NCBI GenBank assembly: GCA_028583415.1
Contig: CM053267.1
Coordinates: 51,722,914 to 51,786,913 of the forward strand
Direction: 5' to 3'
Length of the DNA stretch: 64,000 nt
DNA from: Protea cynaroides
Taxonomy: Eukaryota; Streptophyta; Magnoliopsida; Proteales; Proteaceae
This document shows positions 22,954 to 35,439 of this stretch, in pieces. Numbering within the stretch: position 1 is the first letter of the stretch; each line of letters begins with the position of its first letter. The notes beneath the pieces were generated by a model that ran no database searches, had not been told where the DNA came from, and saw nothing but the letters and a program-made list of their open reading frames with translations. Position numbers and translations under genes: made by a program.

Positions 22954-23225
22954 GGGTTATCTTGTATGTCTATGTAGTTATTGGATTTGCATATGTGTTG
23001 TAGATTGGATTTAGAATCATTACATGTACAAAGGTTATATTATAATTGTCTGATAATAGGGTTTCTTAAGAACCTACATATGTCTTTGTGGGTTATCTTG
23101 TATGTCCATGTAGTTATTGGATTTGCATATGTGTTGTGGATTGGATTTAGAATCATTACATGTACAAAGGTTATATTATAATTGTCTGATAATAGGGTTT
23201 CTTAAGAACCTACATATGTCTTTGT
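22954..23225. repeat. 136-bp tandem duplication
   Basis: 22954-23089 and 23090-23225 are near-identical direct copies starting GGGTTATCTTGTATGTC. Block B has one copy (50105-50222 continuing at 62106), so the duplication occurred in block A only. Confidence 0.85.
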
Positions 23226-25060
23226 GGGATCTCTCCATAAGAGAGAAAGAGAGGAAACAAAACAAAGAGGATCCCTTTGTGAGGTGGAAGAAGGTGTAGA
23301 TCTTTTCTTGAAGAATAAGAAATTCGTTGATTTTCTAAAGTGAATGTAGACATACCTCATTAGGTGCTAAATCACAATAAATTCTCTCATATTTGTGTGA
23401 TTGTTTACTTGTTTTTCTTTCTCTTGCTTGCGTTTTCTTCCTATCAAACCCTTTAACCACAGTTTTTGACAAATTGTGTGTTACAACCACAAGCCAGAAG
23501 ATAGATGGAAATGGTGAATAAAAAATTACACCACCAGTTGGATGCACACTCTCAATGGGCCCTGCAATAGTGTAGGGGGCAAGTAACTTGGCAGCGATTC
23601 TTCTATCTTCTAATTCTTATCTATAAGCAGAGATGAGAGCGGAATTTATTCCATGATGGCCAGATGACAGAAGTAACCAACACCCCCCACAAAAAAAAAA
23701 AAAAAAAAAAAAAAAAGGGTAACGTGCCACTGAAAAATATTAATTTTTTATATAGGGGAAGCCTTGAAGGGACGGCCATGGCCAGGATGGAGGAGCTAAC
23801 TAAACCGGATGGGGAGGGAGAAAGTCAAAACCGAGAACACAAAAAGATCTTCTACAGTGGCAGGCTGCCTAGTGAGGCATCCGATAGTTGAGAATTACCT
23901 CATAATTGTAATCTATGGGCTGCAATTGCTATTTTCCAGTTGGTTTCTCACCATTATTTAGTTATATAATTAATTCATTCCTTCACCAAGTGTTGTTTTA
24001 TCAATTTTAGAAATTGACCCTAAGCACGACGGAAAAAAAAGTAAACGAAATAGAAAGAAACAATCATACGATGCAAATATTCCACGTGGCTGAATACGGA
24101 CTTCCTGTCTATGTCCACGGTGGGCTGAAATCTGCTTGTCCATCCATAGATAATAGGGTCATAATGCTCTTCCTTGTCTTATTTTCAAAAATTTCAAAAG
24201 TCAAGGAGAAAAAAATGATTTTCAAAAATTATTTGAAAATGACTTATCATAATATTATACCGGACGTTTTCAAGTAGACATGTGAAATGACAAGATTTTT
24301 CCATCAAGGGTGAAAAAAAGTATGATTATAAATTAAGTAGTGGCAATAACAGAAGAAAATTTCCTTTTAGTATTAATTCCCCTCCCAATTAAAATTGCTT
24401 GGATGGTTGGCTACTGCACAAATCAATTACATGATGAAACTCTATTTCCCATCCTATCAAAAGGTCCATATGCCATGGATGCTGAGATTTGGATGTCTCG
24501 TATTCTGTTACATTGGTTTGTAGCTAACTCCTCAAGGCCATCAAGAGCCTGTATATGAGCATCCATTTCCTTTGACTTCTAAAACATTTGGAAATAAAAT
24601 AAGGAACAATCAAAAGAAGATTATATATTTTAAATACACCTGTGAGATGACGTGCAAGACAACTAAATTGACCATCACATATTAAAGAAATTGAGAACCA
24701 TAGCTATTTGGCATAAATGAGTAAAAAAAAGTAAGAATATTTTATTTGCTAAGGGATTGCTGGTCTACTTGACCACGAGGAGGTAAGGGTATACAAATTC
24801 ATGAGACAAAAGGGAATTTCAAACACTTTATACATGAGCACCAATATGAGTATCATTTTCCTTTGATTTCTAAAACATTTAGAAATAAGACAAGGAACAA
24901 TAAAAAAAAAGGTACATATTCTAAATAGACCTATGAGACAATGTACAAGACAACTAAATTGACCATCACATATTAAAGAAATTGAGGACCATAACTATTT
25001 ATAAGACAAGAGGGAATTTCAAACACTTTATACATCAGGGGGTGAATAATTATTCTATTT
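23226..25060. other. Block A, non-coding segment 5
   Basis: Colinear with 62106-63110 up to about 24440. 23226-23480 resembles a copia LTR end (GTGAATGTAGACAT, TCTCTTGCTTGC) and recurs at 25740-26030 and 62140-62400. An A-run lies at 23692-23716. 24590-24720 and 24860-25000 are two further copies of a repeat also at 18725 and 45680. No gene. Confidence 0.5.
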
Positions 25061-27799
25061 GCATGGTCTATTGCTCTAAATCACAGTTCCCTTTGACCCT
25101 AATTGTTACGCTATAAAATTTTCAATGCGAATGATATTTTACATTAAAAAGTTCTCCGTGTAAAGTTTTCCTACTTTTCTAACATTAACCCTACCTAACG
25201 TTGGCATCCTCCAAGTTAACTGTTAGATCTACCTCAAACTTTCAGGGACTGATCGTTTCTTTATGAACTACCCTTATTTGGTGTTTGATCGTTGGTACAC
25301 TCGCCAGAAAAGCATCAAGTTGGGGTATAAAATTGTCACCAGAAGTGTGGACCATAGTCGAGATCTGTGACTCGATAATGAACAACCGCGGATGAGGAAG
25401 AGTCGCAAGAAAAGACAGTGGCAAGAGAGGGAATGGGCAATTGAGACAACAACAAGCACATGGGAGTGGTGAGTTATTGCAGCAATGGGATGATGAGAAC
25501 GAAAGCCAAAGGGGATTAAAAAAGTTGCTAAACAGGGGTAAATTTGAAAATACAAAAATTAAAAGGAACCCCAAACGTAATATGTATGAAATATGAGATA
25601 CATCAAATATAATATGTATGAAACTTGAAGTACCTCTGGCATAATTTTTGAAAAGTGAAATACTTTTGATATAACTTCTCAAAACGTTAAATACCTCTGG
25701 TGTAATTTATCCAATTCGTAATTACATATACAAGGGCAATATTATATTTGTGAGAGAAAAGAATTATTTAAAAACCTTTGTATTGTCTTTGTGGGATTCA
25801 GAAGAGAGAGAAAAGAAAAAGACATAAAAAAGATCACTTCGTGAAGTGAAGAGGATAAAATTTTTCATGAAAACTACAAATTCTCTGATTTTCTAAAGTG
25901 AATGTAGACATTCCTCCTTCGGTGCTAAACCACAATAAAACCTCGCATTTTTGTAATTACCGTTATTCTTTCTCTTGCTTGCAATTTCATCCTATCAAAC
26001 CCTTTAGCCACTGTTTTTGATTGAGCACTTCATAGATATTTGAAGCTTTCAGATTTTTTATACTACAAATGATTGCATTGTTGTGAACAATTCAATTGAA
26101 TTGCCGATTAAAGGAGAGAACCCTTTTCTTCCTCTGTTGCTCGGGAGCTAACATGAGGGTTGAATTTGTACACCTTCAAGAGCACCCCGGCCCATTTGTG
26201 GAAGCAACAGTTCCAAAGAGACGGGGACTTTTGGTTCTCAAATAGAGGGAGCAAGTGGCAACAGCTACACAGCAGGGATATGTTCTCATGAGTCATGACT
26301 TCTGTATTTACATATTTTAAAAGAGTTCTTTTTGCCTGGATGGCAATATGTCATTTTTATTTTTATTTTTCCCCTTTAGCTTTCTTGATGAAAAGCTTGG
26401 ATAGCAGTCATTTCAATAACTTTAGAAGTTGTGATCATATAAATGATTTGGTCAACATTAGTCTAACAAAGGATCCATAACCATATTTCCTACAATCATT
26501 TGAGGCCCCAAACAGTGTTACTGAAACAACATGAGGGATCCCAGGTGTAATTTACCCTTCGAAGAATGCTACATAGGTGGAAAACCACTCCCTGCATTTC
26601 CTGAAATCTAACAAAGGATTTGCATCATTCAACTTCTCACATCAAAATATGTAGCAATTTAGTAAGGGTCACAAATTGATGAAGAGACTTCCCTGTAACC
26701 AGAGTCCCTATAAAGTGCATGGTTGTGCATGTACATGGCCATGTAATACCAAATCTACCCTTTTCTACAAAGAAAGTAAAATATTGGCCTATTGACATCT
26801 GAATATAGCAAAATGCCCAACATGCAGAAAAAATAGCAAATTTTGGTCAACGTAATAAGCAGAAGCAGAAACCTTTACTCAAATAAATCAAAAGAGATGC
26901 CACATATGACATGAGAAGACAATTTACATGAGAAGCTTAATATGAGAATTTTTATATGCTGTAATCTTCCACAAATATCATAAACAACAAAATTTGGCAT
27001 CCATAATACCTGTACAGCAAGAAACTAAAATCTGAAAGCGACGATACATTCTATCCCGAAACTCTGTTTCACAACCTACAAAAGTGAAATATTGTTTTTA
27101 TTGAAAAAAGAAGAACAAGGACAAAATTTTAGTCACGGTGAATGAAATTTTAGCAAGCCAAAATAAACAAGTCTCTTTTAACCCTTGGAGTAAGGCACCA
27201 CCATTCATTTCCATCCAGGAGTTACAGCATTCAACAGATGCAATTTTCATACATGTTTCCAAACACTTGCACAAGATGGTTTCAAGTTCTACATGTATGC
27301 ATAGTTATTTAATTTGGATTCGGGAATTATTCTGAAGAAGAATAGATCGCAATGATTCGTTTTGGAAATTTAAGAATTTGGTTAAAAATGCGGACTTAAA
27401 ATAAAATTCGGATCAGTTCGGGAATTATTCTTGTCTACAAAAAATTCAGACAAAAAATTCGGATGTTAATTTTTAATATTTGGTGCTTCTATTTCACAAT
27501 ATCAATCAATTATCACACCTGCATAATATACAAGTAACATTAGAATAATATTTTATTTATAAATAACAATATAATACATAATAGATGTATATGTGTTTAT
27601 AAAGATCGATTCGTTAGATTTCATTACAATATATAATGTGGATCATGATGACAATACAAATTTAATAGAACTGATGTTTATAAAATCAAACATGTTGATA
27701 AATTCATCCAATCATCCTCGTGAAATCCATCTCATTTTCATGTTCATTAATTACTTGCTCATGGTTTATAGTATAATATTATTTACTCATATTTAATCC
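25061..27799. other. Non-genic DNA
   Basis: Except for the LTR-like repeat at 25740-26030, I recognise nothing. The 146-residue minus-strand frame at 25242-25682 is low-complexity and unsupported. AT-rich throughout. Confidence 0.35.
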
Positions 27800-29131
27800 C
27801 AATTGAATAAGCACACGAAAGTAATGACTTGCTTTGAATTATGGTATATTTTTATACTCATATTTAATTCCACATTACCAAACGAAATTAGAGATCACCT
27901 TCCACATCATTGCATCACGTACAAAGTGACAGCCAACCTCAATGTGCTTGGTCTACTCATGAAAAACAAGATTCCTAGCTATGTGGATGGCTGCCTAATT
28001 GTCACAATACATATGAATAGGCTTAGTAACTAGAAAACCACGCTCATGAAGAAGTGCTTTCACACACATCAACCCAACTGCAGTATGAGCCATAGCTCGA
28101 TACTCAGCTTCAGCACTGGACCTAACTACTTACTCTACCAAATAACAAGATTACCTCCAATAAATGTACAACAATTAGTATTTGACTTCCCATGCCTTTT
28201 AGCACCTGCCCAATCAGCATCTAAGTAACCACAAAGATCAACACCCTTCTGAGGCCTATAAAGTAGACCCTTTCCTAAGGCACCCTTGAGATACCTCATA
28301 ATACAACATGCAACATTTGAGTGAGCCTATTTGAAATTTCGCATAAACTAACTTATAACACCAACATCAAATGAAGTGTTGCTCTAGTTACACTAAGATA
28401 AATGAGCTTGCCAGCTGATCTTTTGAATTGATATGTATTTGCAAATTCCTTCTCATCACAAGCTACTAGCTTCTGATGAGGATCCATAGGTGTATCTATT
28501 GGTTGGCAACCCAACATGCATGTTACGGATAGCTAGTCTAGAACATACTTAAGCTAGCATCCTTAGTGCTGCGAACAACTTCAATACCTAAAAAGTATCT
28601 GAACTCTCCCAAATCTTTCATCTGAAAGTGTTGATGTAAGTAAACCTTGACATCATCTAAACCAAACGAATCATCTCCAAAGATAATAATACCATCAACA
28701 TAAACAACCTATACAACCACCTTGGAATTTCGACGACGAACAAAACAAAATGATCTGAGAAGCACTAAGTGAACCCATATGCAATCACCAATTTTTTGAA
28801 TTTATCGAACCACACTCTCAGTGATTGTTTCAAGCCATAAATAGCCTAATGCAACTTACAAAGTTTTCGGGCAGCATTCTCCCCCAGAGCAACATACCAT
28901 AGATATAGACCTCATGCAGATCACCATATGAAAAGGCATGTTTAATATCTAGTTGAAACAAAGGCAAAACCAAATTAATTGCCAAAGAGAAGAATTCGGG
29001 ACAGAATTGAGCTGGGCTAAAGGAGAAGTCTCAAAGTAGTCAAAATATGGATAAAGCCCTTGGCAATAAGACAGGCCTTAAGCCACTCCACAGAACCGTC
29101 AGGGTTATACTTAACAACATACACATACACC

Positions 29132-29173
<42 letters not shown>

Positions 29174-29240
29174 AGACACCAGCCGCCCTTTACCAAGAGG
29201 TAAATCAACTAGAGACCAAGTCTTACGAAAAGTAAAGCAT
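27800..29240 (-). pseudogene. Ty1/copia reverse transcriptase and RNase H remnants
   Basis: Read leftwards, 29060-29110 encodes NPDGSVEWLKACLIAKGF, the start of copia reverse transcriptase. Later pieces include VYVDDIII-type sequence near 28690-28720 and MKDLGEF-RYF-LGIEV near 28590-28640. The C-terminal RNase H (SAEAEYRAMA-type, near 28080-28120) is recognisable with stops. A (TA)n run at 29134-29171 expands inside the coding region. No LTRs on this strand were found nearby. Confidence 0.65.
29134..29171. repeat. (TA)n microsatellite
   Basis: About 19 TA units inside the decayed copia reverse transcriptase. Confidence 0.85.
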
Positions 29241-29528
29241 CCATTTCAACATTCATAGCCTTTTCACCCAAAAATGGACAATGCCTCAAGGTAATTTGGA
29301 GGAAAATGCCGCAAGACAACGAGAGGGCGAAATTATGCAAGGACGATTGAAGATGAAAAGTAAAAATAAACTAAGCAATGGAATAAATTATCCGGGATCT
29401 CTAAGAACAAGTGGTGATTGCTTTTGAAGAACAAAAGACGACAAGTGATTTATTATCTATTTAGAAGCACTTCATGTAATTGTTCATACATACACTGGAT
29501 ACTAGTAGCACTATGTCTATACTAGTAC

Positions 29529-29682
29529 TGTTGAATTATGTAGTCGTACGGGCATATTGGGGTTTTTAACTGACTCTAATTAAATGGAATGAGGGTCATA
29601 GCTGTAATTTTCTCTTCCCTTCTTTTGTTTGGCTGGTTGCATAGACCATCCAAGCATCCAGTCCCAATCTTTGTCGTTAACA
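29529..29682 (+). mobile_element. Small copia-type LTR with adjoining primer site
   Basis: Begins TGTTGAATTATG and ends CGTTAACA. Directly followed by TGGTATCGAGCTC (29683-29695), a tRNA-iMet primer site with one change. Opposite in orientation to the copia pol debris on its left. The interior is cut at about 29870, where Ogre-type gag begins. Confidence 0.5.
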
Positions 29683-29874
29683 TGGTATCGAGCTCAATAT
29701 TCGATCTAAGTTTTCCGCAAAAACAGATTTTTTTTCCTTTTTCTCATCTTTTACGTTGTCTCCTTTCTAGCCTTCACCGCCCTTTCTCTCTCACCATCCC
29801 GTAAAGCTCACCACCCTCTCTCAGTTCCTTCCTCTACCTACAAGGCAGCACTAATAAGGTGATCTCTTATGGAT

Positions 29875-31602
29875 CTAGTTGTTGCCTTCTATTTTTACCT
29901 CGTTTAAAGCATGATATGACCTATTGGGGATTGATGATGGCTGTCCACATCTGCAATTAATTCTTCCATGTATAAAGATCGAGTTATTCCTCCATATTGA
30001 AGATCGATTCTTCCCTATTGAAGATCCTGTTTTGCAATTTTCTGGAGAGCATATGTCGACTTCAGCACCAGCTGATTGTGGTGCCTTAAATTTATCGGAA
30101 TCCAATAGATCTTGTATGGCATGGCTTAATGTATAGCAATTGTCTGTATCATGCCCATGCTGATTGTGGTACTTACAAAAAGATCTATACGAAAATTCGC
30201 TGGACGAGGGCTTGGAGGTGGACGAGGGTCGAGCACTGTCAACTTCTTGGCTTGTATTAATTTATCCAAAGCCTTGGACCGGGTCATCCCCAAATCGGTA
30301 AACTGCCTCCTTGGTCTTGCTTGCTGTGGTGGGGTGTAATTTGAACTTCCCAAGATCAATGATTCAGAATTGGTATTGGCTATTTGCTTTCGGATTGATT
30401 TCCTGGGTTTCTTGGTGGGTACGCCCTTCTATTTGACACCCCTTCTGACCTTTCTGACTTTCCTGGTAATATATCTCCTCGGGTTATGGCGTCCTCCACT
30501 TGTTGCCCCGCAACCACGAGCCCTGCGAATGATAGGATGGCCTGGCCGAAGATGTATGTTTTATATGACCCGCTTAAACCTCTCATCATTATCTGCACTT
30601 GATCTCTTTCAGAGGGTTTATCCCAAAGCTTTGCTGCAACACTTCTGAACCGGGTCAGATAGGCCGTGAACGTCTCTCCTTGTGCTTGAACCATGGTCTC
30701 CAATTGCCTACGATGGGTCTCTAACTCCGTATTGTAGGAATAGAAACTGATAAATGCTTTGGTAATATCCGACCAAGAATGTATCGTGATGGTTTCGGAT
30801 TCATCAACCATCGATGAGCCCCACCCGTGAGTGAGAATTGGAATGCTTGTCCTAATCGCTCATCAGTGAATCCTTCGCCTTGCTTCAATAGACCTGTGAA
30901 GGATCTTAAGTGGGCCCTGGGATCTCTGGTCCCATCAAATTTCTCGGTGGTCCATTTAAACTTGGGAGGCAGTTTAGTTTCTGGAAAGAAGCATAATCCT
31001 TTGGCATCAATAATTTGACTTTCTACTCCTTTCATGCCCCTTAGTATTTTTTCCACTTGCCTCAATCTGTCACTGTATGGGCCATCTTCTTCCTTCGATT
31101 TCTTAGTCACCGAGGTAGCCTGAATGACGGACTGTTTATGGGGAACGACACCTTCCATATCTTCGAAAGCTGGGTTTATGAAAAATTTTGACGCAGCTGC
31201 ATTAGGGGTTCCCGGTCCTTGTGGCGGTGCCATATTTACCCTTTCAGAGGTCAACCCTTGAGCCTGCAATTGTAATTGGATATCCCTTACTGCGGCAGCT
31301 ATCATTCCCATGGTATCCTCCATCTTTTCCATTCTAGCATCCATAGTGTTCGGGACTTGGTTTGATCCTTCGACCATTGATTCAGTTGATGTGGTTGAGA
31401 TGGGACTAACTGGCTTTGGTGTGTACACCCTAGATAATCTCCCAGTAACGGGATCCCTTATCCCAGAGGTAGAAATGGTTGTAGTTTGGGCTGACTCCTT
31501 GGCTAGAGTACCGGAAAGGAACCCAAAAGTGATAAATATTAGGACACTAAGATAACGGAAGTGGAAAGAAGTTAAGTACACAATCAAAGATGACTCAACC
31601 AA
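29875..31602 (-). pseudogene. Gag of an Ogre/Tat-type gypsy element, frameshifted
   Basis: The first frame (31602-30721) has a Met/Gln-rich N-terminus, then LPPKFKWTTEKFDGTRDPRAH and FQFSLTGGAHRWLM, the capsid core typical of Ogre gag. A frame change near 30800 leads into WSDITKAFISFY, GETFTAYLTRFRSVAAKLWD and MMRGLSGSYKTYIFG (30811-30380). Another change leads to RRQFTDLGMTRSKALDKLIQ (30359-30126), which precedes the gag zinc-binding region. Gag packages element RNA into virus-like particles. At least two frameshifts make it non-functional. The rest of the element (protease, pol, 3' LTR) is absent; the left edge abuts copia debris at about 29870. Confidence 0.75.
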
Positions 31603-32558
31603 ACAAGAGTTAGCTCCCTCATAAGAACGATTGGGTAAACATTGTCCGAGTCAATTTAATTGAATTTGATTAAGCCATGTGTTCAGTCTTGGGACCTCGT
31701 GATTCAAATGGATAATCAGTGGTACCAAGGTCTGGTCACTTGGGTTACCTAATTCGATGAAATTGAAATGGATATATTAATCCGTCCTCCTTATTAAGGA
31801 TGGTTAGCAAAAGCGGTTCATGATTGAAAAAAACCGGTAAATTTCTACTTGATCATAGTATCTATACCGTGACGAAGATTTTTCGATCGTTTTTGAGATT
31901 GATGTATCAATATTGAACGGTCAACACAATGAGCTTTGTATGATGGAGGGCGTGTACAGACCACCCACACTAATGTGTATGCGGATATATGTAACCCTCA
32001 CGCTCCCAACAAGTGAGAGACAAGAATACTCAAGTGTGGATCCAGACATGTTGATAAGTCAAGGACAAAAACATGCAGAACTTCGACGTTTCAGATGTAA
32101 ATATTATGATCGAGTGGATTTTACCATGTTGGTTCAAAAATGGACCAAAAATAACATACATGTGGCTCAAACTGGGTTAGGACAGAAAAGGCCACCTTGA
32201 CGAGGATGGGGTAACCTATCACCAAATGCTCGATGAATAATGGGCCCCCATTCCCTTTATATACTATGTTGCAAGGATCCAAGCGACGTGGAGTAGCATA
32301 ACGCATTCCCAGGCGGACCCAAGAAACGCTCGTTAGAGGCTGCTCACCGATCGTGGTCTCACAAAGTACAGGCCAAGGCTGTGTGTTTCTCCTAGCGGGC
32401 TGCCCCATATACATGGGACCCGGTTCGGCTACTCGCACGAATGTGTGACTGAACCCATTCCCCCCAAAGCAATATTATACAAGCATAAATATAGTATCCT
32501 AAAATCTAGCATCCAATTCACACAAGGAAAGTTTTCATTTAGGAGTTTGACATTTATA
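31603..32558 (-). other. Leader between gag and primer site of the Ogre-like element
   Basis: Non-coding as far as I can see. Ogre elements often carry an extra upstream reading frame here; the 105-residue frame at 32121-32438 is the only candidate and shows no recognisable domain. Confidence 0.4.
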
Positions 32559-32576
32559 TCCCTAGTGAAGTCGTCA
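32559..32576 (-). promoter_or_regulatory. Putative tRNA-Arg-type primer-binding site
   Basis: TGACGACTTCACTAGGGA on the minus strand matches 13 of 18 positions of TGGCGACTCTGCTGGGGA, the Ogre-type site. It lies three bases inside the proposed LTR edge at 32580. Confidence 0.5.
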
Positions 32577-33669
32577 CGGTGAGGACAAAGATGGAAATCT
32601 TTAGAAGTCGCCACCTAGATTTAGGTCTAGGACCTTAGAAATGTGAAATCTCCCCCCAATGTAAGACTTCGATTGACTCATGACCCTTAGATTGGATTTC
32701 TGGTCCATCAGAGATTGGGTAAGTGTCAGGTTACGGTTATGGGAAGGGGTTAGGCACCCAAACCGCCCGATCGAAATCGGTCTCATATACCTTTCCTATG
32801 CTAGACTATATTTGTTAAACCAAATCAAACCAAGTGGTTTGATATCATTGAACCGAATCTGTATCCATCAAATTGCATACGTATCACGGAATTATTCCAA
32901 AAATCAGGTTCACCATCGTAGTTCAGGTGTGATTAAAGTTTATGGATGTGATTTATGCTTGTGCATGATTAAGTTCATTGTTCAAGTTGAAATTTATGCT
33001 TGAATGGTTGAAAAATTCTATGGGTTAGGATCTGGATAGTCCATGTGGACTGATAGATAGTCCTAGTGGATCTAAAAATAACCCTATTTAGGTTGGAATG
33101 TGGATAATATCCTAGTGGATCTATGGATAGTCCAAGTGGACTAAATTGTGGATCCGAATTTGGGTTTCTCCCAAATGGCCTACGTATCCTAGGGTTTGCT
33201 CTAGGAATCAGAATCCGCGTAGTTCGGGATGGATAACCTGTTCTAGGTTAAAAATTGAGAACTTATTCTAGGTTTAGGGTTTAGAACCTATTCTAGGTTT
33301 AGGGTTTGCTGAGGGGCAAATCGTCCTAAATTACCCTTTTCATTCTGAATTCTAATTTTGGAAGGTTTGACAAAGAATTCTCTTTCTTTATTAAGGTTTT
33401 ATTATTCCCATTATGCCCTTCTCAAGAATGTGGGTGCCTAAATGCACGTCCCCACGCCTAGATTGTCTTCTAGAAGTGTGCAGATATGGCAGTTTGACTA
33501 GGGTATTGCATAAAATAAGTTATTGCCAAAAAGTAGAATATTCTATCTAAATATGGCACATAAAACATTTATGACAAAAAAATCACATACAGTAAGATTG
33601 TTTAAAAACCTTTCAAATATGACATGTATTGCAAATAAGGCAAGAGCCTACATGGCATGATCTAGTATG

Positions 33670-34500
33670 CTATTTTCTACCCTAATTGTTATTTTATTTT
33701 CATTTTAGGGTTTTCTACCCTAATTATTATTTTATTTCCATTTTTTAGGGTTTTCTATCCTAATTGTTACATTCTTTCCATTTTAGGGTATTCTACCCTA
33801 ATTGTTATTTTATTTTCATTTTTGAGGATTTTCTACCATAATTGTTACATTCTTTCCATTTTAGGGTTTTCTACCCTAATTATTATTTTATTTCCATCTT
33901 AGGGTTTTCTACCCTAACTGTTACTTTCTTTCCATTTTAGGGTTTTCTACCCTAATTATTATTTTCTTTCCATCTTAGGGTTTTCTACCCTAAATGTTAC
34001 TTTCTTTCCATTTTAGGGTTTTCTACCCTAATTATTATTTTATTTCCATTTTTTTAGGGTTTTCTACCCTAATTGTTACATTCTTTCCATTTTAGGATTT
34101 TCTACCATAATTATTATTTTATTTCCATTTTTTTTAGGGTTTTCTACCCTAATTGTTACATTCTTTCCATTTTAGGGTTTTCTACCCTAATTGTTATTTT
34201 CTTTCCATCTTAGGGTTTTCTACCCTAAATGTTACTTTCTTTCCATTTTAGGATTTTCTACCCTAATTATTATTTTCTTTCCATCTTAGGGTTTTCTACC
34301 CTAAATGTTACTTTCTTTCCATTTTAGGGTTTTCTACCCTAATTATTATTTTATTTCCATTTTTTTAGGGTTTTCTACCCTAATTGTTACATTCTTTTCA
34401 TTTTAGGGTTTTCTACCCTAATTATTATTTTCTTTCCATCTTAGGGTTTTCTACCCTAAATGTTACTTTCTTTCCATTTTAAGGTTTTCTACCCTAATTA
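33670..34500. repeat. 37-40 bp minisatellite with palindromic telo-box motif
   Basis: About 21 tandem units, each built around TTAGGGTTTTCTACCCTAA and separated by TTATTTTTTTTCCAT-type spacers of two alternating kinds. Around 16 units retain intact TTAGGGTTT, which is the plant telo-box AAACCCTAA on the element's coding strand. Each core can fold on itself. It lies within the LTR. Confidence 0.85.
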
Positions 34501-35439
34501 TGGCAATAAGCATCCAATATAGCATGTGAGTATGATCATTCCAATCATGGCAGTGTGATTATTCCAATTGTGGCAGTGTGTGCATATAAGCATCCAAATA
34601 TAGCATGTGAACAATATAGCATCAAAATATGGCATGTGATAAACAACCAAGGCATGTGAGTCAATCAATCAAAACATATTTTCAGATCTACGGTCTAGAT
34701 TCAATGCTTCGATTATCAACAATGTGACCGAAATCACATTTGATTGATGATTGAAAGTAATACAAGATCTTAAAACAATTCAGATCATATACCCTCAATT
34801 AATAAGACTTTAATGGCTCAAATTAATTAATTAAATCATCATCAGATTAAAATCAATGGTTCAGATTAATTAACCATCCATTCACATGATTGGATCTTAA
34901 AATATCAACGATTCAGATTAAATTCACATCAATTAATCAAGTTCATTCATTCAAATATCAATGGACAAATTTTTATCACATGATCAAAACAAATTTCACA
35001 TTCAATGGATCAGATTTTGAATGGACATCATATTAACACGATAAAGAATCAAAATTCAGATTTTTTTTTATTCAAGCATATCATGATCATAGATTCAATC
35101 AATGACCTATATTTAATGAAAAGATCAAGGATAAGATGAGGAAGGTAACATAGCTAGGTTCAAGTAAGTGGTGTGGGGTGTTGGTTGGTTCAGGAGGAGA
35201 TGGAAGTGAGTGGGGTTACGGGTAGGTGGTAGCACAAGGCTGATGATTGGAGTATGAGATGAAATCAGTTAGAGTGCTGATTGTATAGGGATTGAAATCA
35301 AGTGTAGGCTAGATTGATGATGGAAATTGGTTAATGGTGAGGTAGAGTGGCTCATGAGATGGAGATTTGTAGTTAAACAAAACAATAGAAGAAAAATAAA
35401 AGTAAAAGCAGCTTACCTAGATGCTCGTAGGTTCTGCTT

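Noticed and set aside
25242..25682. 146-codon minus-strand frame
   Set aside because: Low-complexity Ser/Leu/Cys composition, no similarity and no promoter.
33670..34500. Regularly spaced palindromic repeats resembling a CRISPR array
   Set aside because: The spacers are repeats of one another and the host is a plant; it is a minisatellite in an LTR.
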